This document shows positions 1-7,897 of a stretch of 64,000 bases of DNA, piece by piece. Under the pieces are notes generated by a model. It ran no database searches, had not been told where the DNA came from, and saw only the letters and a program-made list of their open reading frames with translations. A program made the translations under genes and the position numbers. Each line of letters begins with the position of its first letter. The stretch's first letter is position 1. This DNA comes from Streptomyces sp. CB02923 (GTDB lineage: Bacteria; Actinomycetota; Actinomycetes; Streptomycetales; Streptomycetaceae), in NCBI RefSeq assembly GCF_001905005.1, contig NZ_LWKZ01000023.1:372001-436000 (forward strand), written 5' to 3'.

Positions 1-1
1 A

Positions 2-649
2 TTCCCCACCGCGATGCGCCAGCTGCTGGTGGACATCCCCCGCGCGGTGTTCGCCGAGCGGTGCCTGCCCGGCGGGGTGCCCGCGCCGCTGGTCTTCAGC
101 CGCGGCACGACGGCCGAGGCGCCGCTCCTGAGCCGCCTCGAAGCCGTCCTGTCCGGCCGGTTCGTCCGGTCCGGCCGGCCGGACCCCGGCGACGCCGCGG
201 CGGCCGAGCGCACCGTACTGGACCTGGTGCACTGCCTGGCCGTACGCCGCGGTCCGGACGGCGCGGACCGCGGCGTACGGCTGCTGCTCGCCGAGGAACA
301 CATCGACCGGCACCTGTCCGACCCCCGGCTGTGCGCCGCCCACGTGGCGGACGCGCTCGGCATCTCCACACGCCAGCTGAGCCGCGACTTCCGGCAGGCC
401 GGGCTGAGCCCGTCCCGCCACATCCTGGAACGCCGTCTGGCGCGGGCCCGGCAGCAGCTGGCCGACCCCGCGTCCGCCTGGCTGACGGTCGCGGACATCG
501 CCCACCGCTGGGGCTTCGCCAGCCAGCCGCACTTCACCCGGGTCTTCCGCGAACACTTCGGCCGGACACCGGGCGAGGTCCGACCTGCCCGCCCTGCCCG
601 CCGCGCCCGGGGCGACGGGCAGGAAGAAGCCCTCCGCGCGGACAGCTGA
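2..649 (+). CDS. AraC-family transcriptional regulator, 5' end outside window
   Basis: The reading frame is open to the left edge, so the start is missing and only the last ~215 residues are visible. The first part (VDIPRAVFAERC) resembles the N-terminal sensor-like domain of AraC regulators of the binding_2 type. The C-terminal ~100 residues form a double helix-turn-helix: the first helix pair is around ADALGISTRQLSRDF and the second is WGFASQPHFTRVFREHFG, followed by the usual RTPGEVR. It is a DNA-binding activator or repressor; the inducer and targets are unknown. It ends inside a strong bidirectional hairpin shared with the convergent secreted-protein gene. Confidence 0.9.
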   Translation, partial: FPTAMRQLLVDIPRAVFAERCLPGGVPAPLVFSRGTTAEAPLLSRLEAVLSGRFVRSGRPDPGDAAAAERTVLDLVHCLAVRRGPDGADRGVRLLLAEEHIDRHLSDPRLCAAHVADALGISTRQLSRDFRQAGLSPSRHILERRLARARQQLADPASAWLTVADIAHRWGFASQPHFTRVFREHFGRTPGEVRPARPARRARGDGQEEALRADS

Positions 650-662
650 CCGCGCGGAGGGC
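629..662. terminator. bidirectional hairpin terminator
   Basis: A perfect 12-bp stem (GCCCTCCGCGCG and its complement) with a 10-nt loop covers the stop codon of the AraC gene and lies between two convergent genes. There is no T-tract, which is normal for Streptomyces terminators. Confidence 0.7.
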
Positions 663-684
663 GCCGGGCCGGGAGCGGCCGGGG

Positions 685-2115
685 TCAGTCCTCGGACAGG
701 GGGACGCTGAAGACGGCGCGGCCGTTCAGCTCGGGGCGGGGGCGTACGTACTTGCGGTACGGGGATTCGTTGGAGACCCAGAGCTGCTCGGTGGCGGGCC
801 AGTACGAGAGGTTCTCGGCGGCCGCCGGGATACGGCTCCACACGCGCACCGGACCGCCGGAGTCACCCCGGTACAGACAGTAGGGCTCGCCGAACACCCG
901 GCGGGCGTCCGGGCACATCGCGGTGAAGTAGAACCGTTCGTCCTGCTGGACGACGCCCTGCGGACCGGCCAGCGGGACGCGGTACCCGGCAGCGGCCCGC
1001 ACCAGGCCGCGGTCGTCGCTGCGCAGGAGGTGGGACGTCGGGCTCAGCGGCCACCGCACCACGCGGGAACTCGGCGAGCTGGTCTCGACGGTGACCAGCG
1101 ACGGCGCGAACGCCGACCCGTGGTCGATGGAGGCGCCGCTGAAGCACGGCGTCTCGCCCGGCCTGCTCCCGCACCCGTTGCGGCCGGTGAAGGTGTACTG
1201 GCCGACCTGCGGCAGCGCGGCCGACTGCCAGTTGGCGCTCACCGCGCCGCGGCGCGTCCCCACCCGCTCCGAGGACGTGGTGGTGGCCCACAGGTGCCGT
1301 ACGTCGAACACGCGCAGCCGCTCGCTGCTGTACAGGAACAGGTAGGGGCCGTACCAGGAGAGGGTGTCGCCGTGCCCCTTCAGGGCGGTGAACCCGCCGC
1401 CCCTGCCCTGCGGGGCGACGAGCAGGGCACTGCGGTACCGGGGGCGTCCGCGGTCGGTGACGTCCGTGAAGGACACCTTCATGTAGTGGTCGACCTGTTT
1501 GGCGCCGCGCCAGGGGCGGTTGTTGCCGCTGCGCGGGGCGCTGGGGTGGGCGTAGCTGGACGCCCAGCTCGCGGCGACGATGCTGCGCCCCTGCCAGTGG
1601 CCCGAGCGCGGCTCGGCCTCACCGGATCCGGTCAGCCCCTGCGGAACGTAGTCCCAGCCCAGGTCGTCCGACGACCCGCGCTGCCAGCAGAACCCGTCCG
1701 CGCCGCGCAGCGGCACCTTGGTCGGGCAGCCCGACAGGTGCACCGCCGCGCGGGAGCGGGTGTTCAGCCAGGACGTGAGGGCCACCGGGCGCAGCTGGCG
1801 GTGGCGCCGTTCGAGGGCGAGGACGCGCCCGCGGTCGGAGCCGTCGTAACGGAGCTGGAAGCCCTGGTGGCCGATGGGGGTGATGACCCCCTTGGACCTG
1901 CCGCCGGGCATGGCACCCTGTGGGAGCTGCTCGTGGCGGAAGGCCCGCTGCTCACCCTCGTGGGAGTAGCGCGAGGAGTCCGCGGCGGCCGGCGGCGGCT
2001 CCTGGGACGTCGCCGCCGGAGCGCCGACCGTGAGGACGGCCGCCAGCGACCCCATGGCGGCCACCAGGGCTGTACACCGAGAAAACTTCAATTCTACCAG
2101 CCACTCTTTCCGCAA
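685..2115 (-). CDS. secreted protein of unknown function
   Basis: The 476-residue product has a clear signal peptide (positive n-region RKEW...KFSR, hydrophobic TALVAAMGSLAAVLTVGAPA, likely cleavage after APAATS), so it is probably exported. The mature part has no domain I recognise. It is rich in Trp/Tyr and short beta-like segments (WYGPYLFLYSS, RVFDVRHLW), which could be a propeller-like fold. It contains GDSGGP, the motif around the trypsin nucleophile, but no TAAHC-type histidine segment is visible, so I do not call it a protease. The start is uncertain: TTG at 2115 has GGGGACGG upstream, and TTG at 2091 would also leave a good signal peptide. It appears monocistronic. Confidence 0.75.
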   Translation of the reverse strand: MRKEWLVELKFSRCTALVAAMGSLAAVLTVGAPAATSQEPPPAAADSSRYSHEGEQRAFRHEQLPQGAMPGGRSKGVITPIGHQGFQLRYDGSDRGRVLALERRHRQLRPVALTSWLNTRSRAAVHLSGCPTKVPLRGADGFCWQRGSSDDLGWDYVPQGLTGSGEAEPRSGHWQGRSIVAASWASSYAHPSAPRSGNNRPWRGAKQVDHYMKVSFTDVTDRGRPRYRSALLVAPQGRGGGFTALKGHGDTLSWYGPYLFLYSSERLRVFDVRHLWATTTSSERVGTRRGAVSANWQSAALPQVGQYTFTGRNGCGSRPGETPCFSGASIDHGSAFAPSLVTVETSSPSSRVVRWPLSPTSHLLRSDDRGLVRAAAGYRVPLAGPQGVVQQDERFYFTAMCPDARRVFGEPYCLYRGDSGGPVRVWSRIPAAAENLSYWPATEQLWVSNESPYRKYVRPRPELNGRAVFSVPLSED

Positions 2116-2387
2116 TTCCGTCCCCGGACCGCGCGCACGGCGGGTGCGAAGGCACGGCGCAGTGCAAGTACGGGGCGGGGGGAGGTGGTTGCAGCATCAC
2201 GGGGCGGCCCGAATGGCAGCTCCCTGATCACGGCAGAAAGGATTCCACTGATAGGCCGCATTGGTGGAGTACGTCAGCGTCAACAGGCACGTACTTCACC
2301 CGGACGAGCTATAAGAGGCAGGGAAAACGCTGGTATTGAAATGTGTTCGTCGGATAAGAGGATGAGCATTTCATGGGTATTGATACG

Positions 2388-2420
2388 CGCATGCGGGGCG
2401 TTGATGCCGCCCCGCATGCG
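2388..2420 (-). terminator. hairpin terminator downstream of RNase HI gene
   Basis: A perfect 13-bp inverted repeat (CGCATGCGGGGCG and its complement) with a 7-nt loop begins 12 nt after the stop codon of the minus-strand RNase H gene. The rest of 2116-2387 shows no gene; it should hold the promoter of the secreted protein. Confidence 0.65.
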
Positions 2421-2431
2421 TCCCACCGCTG

Positions 2432-3142
2432 CTACCCGGCCGCTCCGGCGCCCGCCGCGCACGCGGGGTGACCCCACCCGTCCGGGTTCTTCGCGATCGT
2501 CTCGCCCTTGCCGTACGACTGCCCGCAGCGGCACTGGCCGGGGAACCGCGCCTTGACCGACCCCCGGGGCCGGGAGCTGTTGCCCGGCCGCGCGGACGGG
2601 ACCCGGGAGGCTCCCGGCTGCCGCGCCCGCCCGCCGGACGCGGCACCGGCGGGCTCCGGCGCGGGGAGCGCGGAGCCCAGGGCGCTGCCGATGGCCTGCT
2701 GGGTGCGCGCGGTCTCGCTGGCCGCGCCGTCCGCCGCCGCGTTCAGCGGGTCGCCGTCTACCTGGTGGGCCGGTACGTACACGAACTCCACCGCCCGCCC
2801 GGTGAGCAGCTCGTCGATCCCGACGATCAGGTCACGGTTGGCCACCGGCTTGCCCGCCGCGGTCTTCCAGCCCTTCTTCCGCCAGCCCGGCAGCCAGGTG
2901 GTGACCGCCTTCATCGCGTACTGCGAGTCCATCCGCACCTGGAGCGGCGCGGCGGGGTCGGTGGCCGCCAACAGCTCCCGCAGTGCGGTCAGTTCCGCCA
3001 CGTTGTTGGTCGCGGTCCCCAGCGGGCCGGCCTCCCAACGCTCCACCGTGCCCGCGGCGTCCGCGATGACCCATGCCCAGGCCGCGGGCCCGGGGTTCCC
3101 TTTCGACGCCCCGTCGCACGCGGCTGTGATCTGTTCTGCCAT
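2432..3142 (-). CDS. rnhA: ribonuclease HI with extra C-terminal Cys/His tail
   Basis: This protein hydrolyses the RNA strand of RNA-DNA hybrids. The 236-residue product has the RNase HI core in residues 1-145: CDGASKGNPGP with the first catalytic Asp, the catalytic Glu in NNVAELTALREL, the catalytic Asp in MDSQYAMKAV, and the late His/Asp segment VPAHQVDGDPLNAAAD. A low-complexity linker follows, then a tail with CRCGQSYGKGE and GHPAC that could bind zinc (Cys-x-Cys ... His-x2-Cys). Typical RNase HI is ~155 residues, so the tail is an addition. I chose ATG 3142 because the catalytic core starts directly after it; longer upstream frames add only low-complexity sequence. Confidence 0.88.
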   Translation of the reverse strand: MAEQITAACDGASKGNPGPAAWAWVIADAAGTVERWEAGPLGTATNNVAELTALRELLAATDPAAPLQVRMDSQYAMKAVTTWLPGWRKKGWKTAAGKPVANRDLIVGIDELLTGRAVEFVYVPAHQVDGDPLNAAADGAASETARTQQAIGSALGSALPAPEPAGAASGGRARQPGASRVPSARPGNSSRPRGSVKARFPGQCRCGQSYGKGETIAKNPDGWGHPACAAGAGAAG

Positions 3143-3207
3143 CCCTCGATACTGCCAGCTCCGGCGACCCGCGCCGACCACGGGCCCGCCGGGCGCCAGG
3201 GGACCCG

Positions 3208-3250
3208 CCAGTCTCCCGGAGCCCCACCAGTCTCCCGGAGTCCTGCCAGG
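3208..3250. repeat. 19-bp direct repeat between lipase and RNase H genes
   Basis: The unit starting CCAGTCTCCCGGAG occurs at 3208 and 3227 with a third start (CCAGG) at 3246, giving a 19-bp period. It lies in the 190-bp gap between two minus-strand genes. No function is evident. Confidence 0.6.
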
Positions 3251-3332
3251 CCCCCGAGCCCCGGCGGGCACGGCACGCGGCCGGTCGCCGCGTCCGCCCG
3301 CCGGGGCCGTACCGCCTCAGCAGGTCAGCAGG

Positions 3333-4427
3333 TCAGCAGGTGGGACGCTGGGCGTGGGCCGGGTCGAGCGCGTTCAGGACGAGGCGGGTCGCCGTCCGGT
3401 CGTAGGTGATGTTGATGTGGGCGGTGATGTTGAGGAGGCAGTGGCTCTGGAGCGTCTCGTTGGTGACGTTGCGGGCCGACGGCAGGAAGGCCGAGGTGTA
3501 CGGGGTCACGACCTCGTCGTACCAGGTGGAGATCACGGTGTAGTCGACGGCCGGATCGGTCTCGCCGCCCGCGTTCAGCTCCTTCAGGAAGCGCGAGCCG
3601 ACGATCTGCTGCTCGCAGGAGGGACAGGCCGCTCCGACGACGACGTCGGCGCCGGGAACGAGCCGGGCCAGCAGGCCGAGGCCGATGAGCGAGGTGCCGT
3701 GGTTGGAGGGCACGAGGGCGACGAGCCGGCCGACCTTCGCCGCTCCGCCGAGGTTCTTGATGTAGTACCGCGGCATCATGCCGCCCTGCGAGTGCCCGAC
3801 GATGTCGACCTTCGCCGCCCCGGTCGCCGCCCGCACCCGGTCGACGAACGCGGCGAGCTGCCCCGCCGACGCGGCGATGTCGCCGGTGCCCAGCACGGGG
3901 CCCTTGGTCCCGCCGTAGTTGAGGGCGAAGACGCAGTAACCGGCGTTCTTGAGCTCGGGGGAGAGGGCGGCCCAGTTGGCGTACCGGTTCTCGAAGGTGC
4001 CGTGGGCGAGGACGATCGGGCGGGGGTGCGCCGGGCCCGGCTTGCACGACCAGTCGTTGGCGCCGGGGGGCAGGGCGGTCGGCTGGGTCACGGAGTAGAG
4101 GAAGGCGGACAGGAAGTTGCCCTGCGGGGGGCCGACGGGGTCGGTGGCGGTGGACGCACCCGAGGCGGCGCCCGCGGATGTCGCCCGGACGGCCCCTGCC
4201 CGGACAGGCGGTGCTTGGACGGATGCTGTCTGGACGGACGCTGCCTGGGCCGCCGGTGCCTGGGCAGTCGATACCGCGGTCGCGGACGCGGTGGTGGACG
4301 CGGTCCGTGCCGTAGCCGGTGCCGCGGCCGCTCCGGCCAGCACCAGGCCGGCCGCCACCGCGAGTCCGGTCAGTGCGGTGACCGGCCGTCGCCGGCGTCT
4401 TGCGCGCATGGTCCCGTTGCTGCGCAT
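3333..4427 (-). CDS. secreted triacylglycerol lipase/esterase, alpha/beta hydrolase
   Basis: An exported lipase or esterase of 364 residues. Residues 1-42 form a signal peptide (RARRRRR, hydrophobic core, APATA). Residues 43-100 are an Ala/Thr/Val/Gln linker with a repeated ASVQ unit. The catalytic domain follows: oxyanion segment VLAHGTFENRYANW, nucleophile elbow VDIVGHSQGGMMPRY, probable catalytic Asp in STWYDEVVTPY and His in NITAHINITYD. It resembles Streptomyces class I/2-type lipases, with several Cys for disulphides. The ATG has AGGAGAG upstream. Its stop lies in three copies of TCAGCAGG (3317-3340), which place TGA in successive frames. Confidence 0.88.
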   Translation of the reverse strand: MRSNGTMRARRRRRPVTALTGLAVAAGLVLAGAAAAPATARTASTTASATAVSTAQAPAAQAASVQTASVQAPPVRAGAVRATSAGAASGASTATDPVGPPQGNFLSAFLYSVTQPTALPPGANDWSCKPGPAHPRPIVLAHGTFENRYANWAALSPELKNAGYCVFALNYGGTKGPVLGTGDIAASAGQLAAFVDRVRAATGAAKVDIVGHSQGGMMPRYYIKNLGGAAKVGRLVALVPSNHGTSLIGLGLLARLVPGADVVVGAACPSCEQQIVGSRFLKELNAGGETDPAVDYTVISTWYDEVVTPYTSAFLPSARNVTNETLQSHCLLNITAHINITYDRTATRLVLNALDPAHAQRPTC

Positions 4428-4811
4428 CAGTTGCTCTCCTCATGCCGTGGTTCGGTACGGGCGCCACAAGGGCGGACGTCACGGCACCGGACCGGCGTCC
4501 GGGCCCGCGTGCTGCGGGGAGGTGTCCGGGGAGCTACCGGCGCGTAACGTCGGGACCACGCTCGCGCCGTACGGCCGGTTGCGCCAGAGGGCGTCGAGCG
4601 GGAAGGGGAAAGGTGTCACCTCCGTGACACTTCCGTGGGCCGCCGGGTCAGCCGCCGCAGCGCCGGAGAGCGGGCACGAGGAGCGGACACGAGGAGTGGG
4701 TACGGACCTGCCGCCGCCCGCACGAGGCTGGACCGGCGGGGCAGGAAGGGGGCACGATCCCGGCCCGGGGACATGCGTGTCCCGTTGCCCACGGCCCGGA
4801 GGAGGCCCGCG
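4428..4811. other. divergent intergenic region, lipase / PucR regulator
   Basis: No gene is supported in these 384 nt. It holds the promoters of two divergent genes and one clear inverted repeat at 4613-4630, listed separately. Confidence 0.5.
4613..4630. promoter_or_regulatory. inverted repeat GTGTCAC-N4-GTGACAC
   Basis: Perfect 7-bp arms separated by CTCC, ~180 bp upstream of the PucR-type gene and ~185 bp upstream of the lipase. This is a candidate operator; the binding protein is unknown. Confidence 0.4.
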
Positions 4812-6017
4812 ATGCACGACCCGCCTGGTGAGACGTTCGCGCGCGGCCCCTGGCGCGAACTTCCGGAGTCCTTCGGAGCGTTGCTCCGCCCCCGGATCGA
4901 CACCATCGCGTCGGCCATGGTCGAGGTCATCCGCGAGGAGGTGCCCGCCTACCGGCGCCCGCTCGACTCCTCCATGGGCCGGGACCTGGTCGACTCGGTG
5001 TGCCGCGCGATGCGCCAGTTCGCGGAGCTGACGGAGGCTCCGGAGAGCGCGCAGGACCACCACGTACGGCACTTCCGCCACCTGGGGCGCGTCGAGTTCC
5101 TCAACGGGCGCACCACGGACGGGCTCCAGGCCGCCTTCCGCGTCGGCGCGCGGGTGGGCAGCCGCCGCTACGCGGAGATCGCCCGTACGGCCGCACTGCC
5201 CACCGAGATCGTCCTGCCGCTGCACGAAGCCGTACTGACGCACATCAACGCCCTGTCCAACGAGGCGGTCAAGGGCTTCGTCACCGCCCAGGCCCGCGCG
5301 GAGGGCGAGGTGCAGCGCGGCCGCCGGGCCCTGGCCCAGGCGCTGCTGGAACAGCCGCGCGGCACGCCCCGCGAACCGCTCGAAGCCCTCGCGGCACGGG
5401 CCCGCTGGCCGCTGCCCGCCCAGGTCGCCTGTCTCGTCGTACGCGGTGCGGCGGGCAGCCGCTTCACCGCGCCGGTGCCGGACGCCCTAGTACTGCCGCG
5501 CGGCGCGGACCTGGTGGTGATCCTCCCGGATCCGGCCGGCGGCGGACCGGCCGGGATCGAGGACGTACGCGGTGCGGTCCGCGGCCGCACCGCCGCACTC
5601 GGTCCGGCGGTCGCGCCGCACGACGCCTGGGTGTCCCTCGTCTGCGTACGGCTCGCGCTGAACCACCACCGGGACACCGGCGCGCCGGACGGCGACCTCC
5701 TGGTCGTCGGCGACCGGCTGGCCGATGTCCACCTGCTCGGCGGCGCGCACATCGGGCGCCTGCTGGGGGACCGGACGCTCGGCGTACTCGACGGGCTGCC
5801 CGCGGGCCGGGCGGCACGGCTGGCGGAGACGCTCGACGCGCTCCTCATGTCCTGGGGCCGCACCGCCCCCGAGGTCGCCCAGGCCCTCGGCATCCACCCG
5901 CAGACCGCACGCAAACGCCTGCGGCAACTGGACACGCTCTTCGACGGCCGGCTGGCCGACCCCGGATTCCGCTTCGGGGCACTGCTGGCGCTGCGTACGC
6001 GTGCCCTGCGGCGGTGA
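4812..6017 (+). CDS. PucR/CdaR-family transcriptional regulator
   Basis: The 401-residue product has the layout of actinobacterial PucR-type regulators. The N-terminal ~170 residues (ELPESFGALLRPRIDTI ... FLNGRTTDGLQAAFRVGARV) resemble the RsbRD-type helical domain. A GGDEF-like middle region follows, then a C-terminal helix-turn-helix (SWGRTAPEVAQALGIHPQTA, RKRLRQL). It probably regulates a nearby or distal metabolic gene in response to an unknown ligand. The ATG is preceded by GGAGGAGG at good spacing. It converges on the DUF3140 gene with only 31 bp between stops. Confidence 0.88.
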   Translation: MHDPPGETFARGPWRELPESFGALLRPRIDTIASAMVEVIREEVPAYRRPLDSSMGRDLVDSVCRAMRQFAELTEAPESAQDHHVRHFRHLGRVEFLNGRTTDGLQAAFRVGARVGSRRYAEIARTAALPTEIVLPLHEAVLTHINALSNEAVKGFVTAQARAEGEVQRGRRALAQALLEQPRGTPREPLEALAARARWPLPAQVACLVVRGAAGSRFTAPVPDALVLPRGADLVVILPDPAGGGPAGIEDVRGAVRGRTAALGPAVAPHDAWVSLVCVRLALNHHRDTGAPDGDLLVVGDRLADVHLLGGAHIGRLLGDRTLGVLDGLPAGRAARLAETLDALLMSWGRTAPEVAQALGIHPQTARKRLRQLDTLFDGRLADPGFRFGALLALRTRALRR

Positions 6018-6048
6018 GCGGCCGGTGTCCGCCCGTACGGCCCGGCGC

Positions 6049-6378
6049 TCACTCCTTCAGCGGGTCGTGGCCGATGTCCATCAGGCCGCGGCGCCAGTCC
6101 GCGCCGCCGGCCGTCGGGTCCGTGCCCTCCGGCCGCTGGGCGCCGACGACCTCGACGACACGGCGCATGGCCTCGGCGTCCTTCTCGGTGAGGTCGGTAC
6201 GGCGCTTGCCCAGGATCTCCAGCACCTGCCGTCCGAGGGGCCGCCCGGCCCGGTCCGGGACCTCTTCGCTGTCCTCGCCCGCGGCCTCGACGTTCAGCCA
6301 CTCCCGCAGCTCACGTGAGGTCATGTTGACGGCCTTGTGGAACTCGTCCCACAGCCCGTCGCCGACCTGCGCTGTCAT
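6049..6378 (-). CDS. DUF3140 family protein
   Basis: A 109-residue protein with the family pattern LWDEFHKAVNMTSRELREWL at the N terminus and LGRQVLEILGKRRTDLTEKD in the middle. Proteins of this family are small, soluble and common in actinobacteria and have no established function; the charged helical look suggests a DNA- or protein-binding role, but that is a guess. The ATG has GGAGG 7 nt upstream. It stands alone; the downstream neighbour is convergent. Confidence 0.85.
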   Translation of the reverse strand: MTAQVGDGLWDEFHKAVNMTSRELREWLNVEAAGEDSEEVPDRAGRPLGRQVLEILGKRRTDLTEKDAEAMRRVVEVVGAQRPEGTDPTAGGADWRRGLMDIGHDPLKE

Positions 6379-6518
6379 GGACGCCTCCTGGAGATCGTTG
6401 CGAACGTACGCACACTGGGTGTCCAGCGGCCCGGCCGGACAAACCCGGCGATCGACCGTTCCGGTACGCCGGGGACGGCCCCGGGCGGCGCGGGTACGGG
6501 CCGCCGCTCCCGGCGGGC

Positions 6519-7514
6519 TCACACCGTGCCCGCCCCACCCGCCCCACCGGCCCCGCGCAGCCCCGCCAGAACCGGCCGGTGGTCGCTGCCGTGGTGGTCC
6601 GGAAGCACGGTCGAGTCCGTGGCCCGCAGGCCGCGTACCAGGACGTGGTCGATACGCACGAGCGGAAACGCCGCGGGCCAGGAGAAGCCCGGCCCCCGCC
6701 CGGCCTCGCGCTGGGCGGAGGCCAGCTGCCGGGTCAGCGGCGCCAGGCCCCGGTCGCGCAGGCTGCCGTTGAGGTCGCCGAGCAGGACGACGCGCGAGGT
6801 CGGGTCGTCGCCCACCCGGCGGGCCAGCTCGGCCGCGCTGCGGTCCCGCGCCTCTATGGTGAAGCCCTCGCGGGCACGGACCCGTACGGACGGCAGGCGC
6901 ACGGCGTAGAAGGCGGTGTCGCCGCCCGGCGTGCGGACGAGGGCCCGTATCGCGTGCGGCCAGGCGCCGCCCAGGTCCAGGTCGGCCACCTCGCTCACCG
7001 GATAACGGGACCACAGGCCGAGGGTGTTCGCCGTCGCGTGGTGCGGGTACGCCGAGCCGAGTGCCCGTTCGTACGCGGGCATGGCGGAGGCGGGGACCTT
7101 CTCCAGCGCCACCACGTCGGCGCCCGTGCCGGTCACCTGCCGGGCGACATCGGCGGGGGACGTGCGGTCGCCGCCGACGTTGTACGTCAGGACGTGGAAG
7201 TCGGCCCGTGCGTCACCCCCTCCCGGGAGGTAGCCCGGCAGGAACACGACGGCCCACACCACCGCGGGCACCAGCGCGGCGGCCACCCCCACCACGGAAC
7301 GGCGCAGCGCCGCCCACCCGAGCAGGACCGGGACCGCGGCGCCGAACCAGGGCAGCGCGGTCTCGGCCAGACTGCCCAGGTGGCCCGGGGTGTTGGGCAG
7401 CAGGCCCGGGTAGGCCAGCAGCACGGCGAGGAGCAGGGACGGTACGGCGATACGGAGGCCGGGCCGCCGCAAGCCCGTGGCGGCGGCCCGGCCCGGCCCT
7501 CCCCGACGGCTCAC
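6519..7514 (-). CDS. endonuclease/exonuclease/phosphatase family membrane protein
   Basis: A 331-residue protein. Residues ~20-95 hold three hydrophobic segments (LRIAVPSLLLAVLLAYPGLL, an ETALPWFGAAVPVLLGW segment and VVGVAAALVPAVVWAVVFL). The EEP domain follows: VLTYNVGG, DVVALEKV (catalytic Glu), VVLLGDLNGS (metal Asp/Asn), RIDHVLV and a terminal SDHRPVLA (catalytic Asp-His). The domain points to the extracytoplasmic side, so a phosphodiesterase acting on lipid or envelope substrate is plausible. Its GTG start overlaps the upstream stop by 4 nt (GTGA), so translation is coupled to the small membrane protein. Confidence 0.87.
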   Translation of the reverse strand: MSRRGGPGRAAATGLRRPGLRIAVPSLLLAVLLAYPGLLPNTPGHLGSLAETALPWFGAAVPVLLGWAALRRSVVGVAAALVPAVVWAVVFLPGYLPGGGDARADFHVLTYNVGGDRTSPADVARQVTGTGADVVALEKVPASAMPAYERALGSAYPHHATANTLGLWSRYPVSEVADLDLGGAWPHAIRALVRTPGGDTAFYAVRLPSVRVRAREGFTIEARDRSAAELARRVGDDPTSRVVLLGDLNGSLRDRGLAPLTRQLASAQREAGRGPGFSWPAAFPLVRIDHVLVRGLRATDSTVLPDHHGSDHRPVLAGLRGAGGAGGAGTV

Positions 7515-7837
7515 CGGCGCCTTCCGTCCGAACGGCGCGCCAGGCAGCGCCCGCCCGCCACGGCGAACGCCACACAGGTGCAGCCGGCCCCCAGGAGCCC
7601 CGCGCAGATCAGCCGGGTGGCGGCAGGCGGGGACAGGGCGACGGCGGTCACCACCACTGCCGGGAGGACGGCCACGAGAAGAAGGACGCGAATGCCCTCC
7701 GCCACACTCGTGGCGCTTTTGGGCCTGTCCGGCACGGCCTCACGCGGGGACGGCGCGCCGGTGCGGGGGCTCGGTACGGCCCGGCGCGGGTCCGGCAGGG
7801 CCTTGCGCGGGCCCGGTACGGTCTTGCGCGGATCCAT
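7511..7837 (-). CDS. small membrane protein with Pro-Arg repeat tail
   Basis: A 108-residue protein of unknown function. The first ~40 residues are a basic, proline-rich repeat (PRKTVPGPRKALPDPRRAVP), and residues ~45-100 form two transmembrane helices (IRVLLLVAVLPAVVVTAVAL and LICAGLLGAGCTCVAFAVAG). The ATG has GAGGAGG upstream. It is the first gene of a two-gene unit with the EEP membrane protein, overlapping it by 4 nt, so it may anchor or regulate that enzyme. Confidence 0.75.
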   Translation of the reverse strand: MDPRKTVPGPRKALPDPRRAVPSPRTGAPSPREAVPDRPKSATSVAEGIRVLLLVAVLPAVVVTAVALSPPAATRLICAGLLGAGCTCVAFAVAGGRCLARRSDGRRR

Positions 7838-7897
7838 GGTGCTCCTCCTCAGGGAGTGCGCGGTGTTCACGGGTGACAGCTCCCCTCGCCCGCGCGC

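Noticed and set aside
900..960. GDSGGP in the secreted protein as a trypsin-like active site
   Set aside because: No TAAHC-type histidine segment and no other trypsin features are visible; one hexapeptide is not enough.
61..2556. Very long open frames opposite or shifted to real genes, here and for example at 23216-26191 and 37383-40544
   Set aside because: High GC removes stop codons from shadow frames; these translations are Arg/Pro/Gly-rich, lack domains and overlap well-supported genes.
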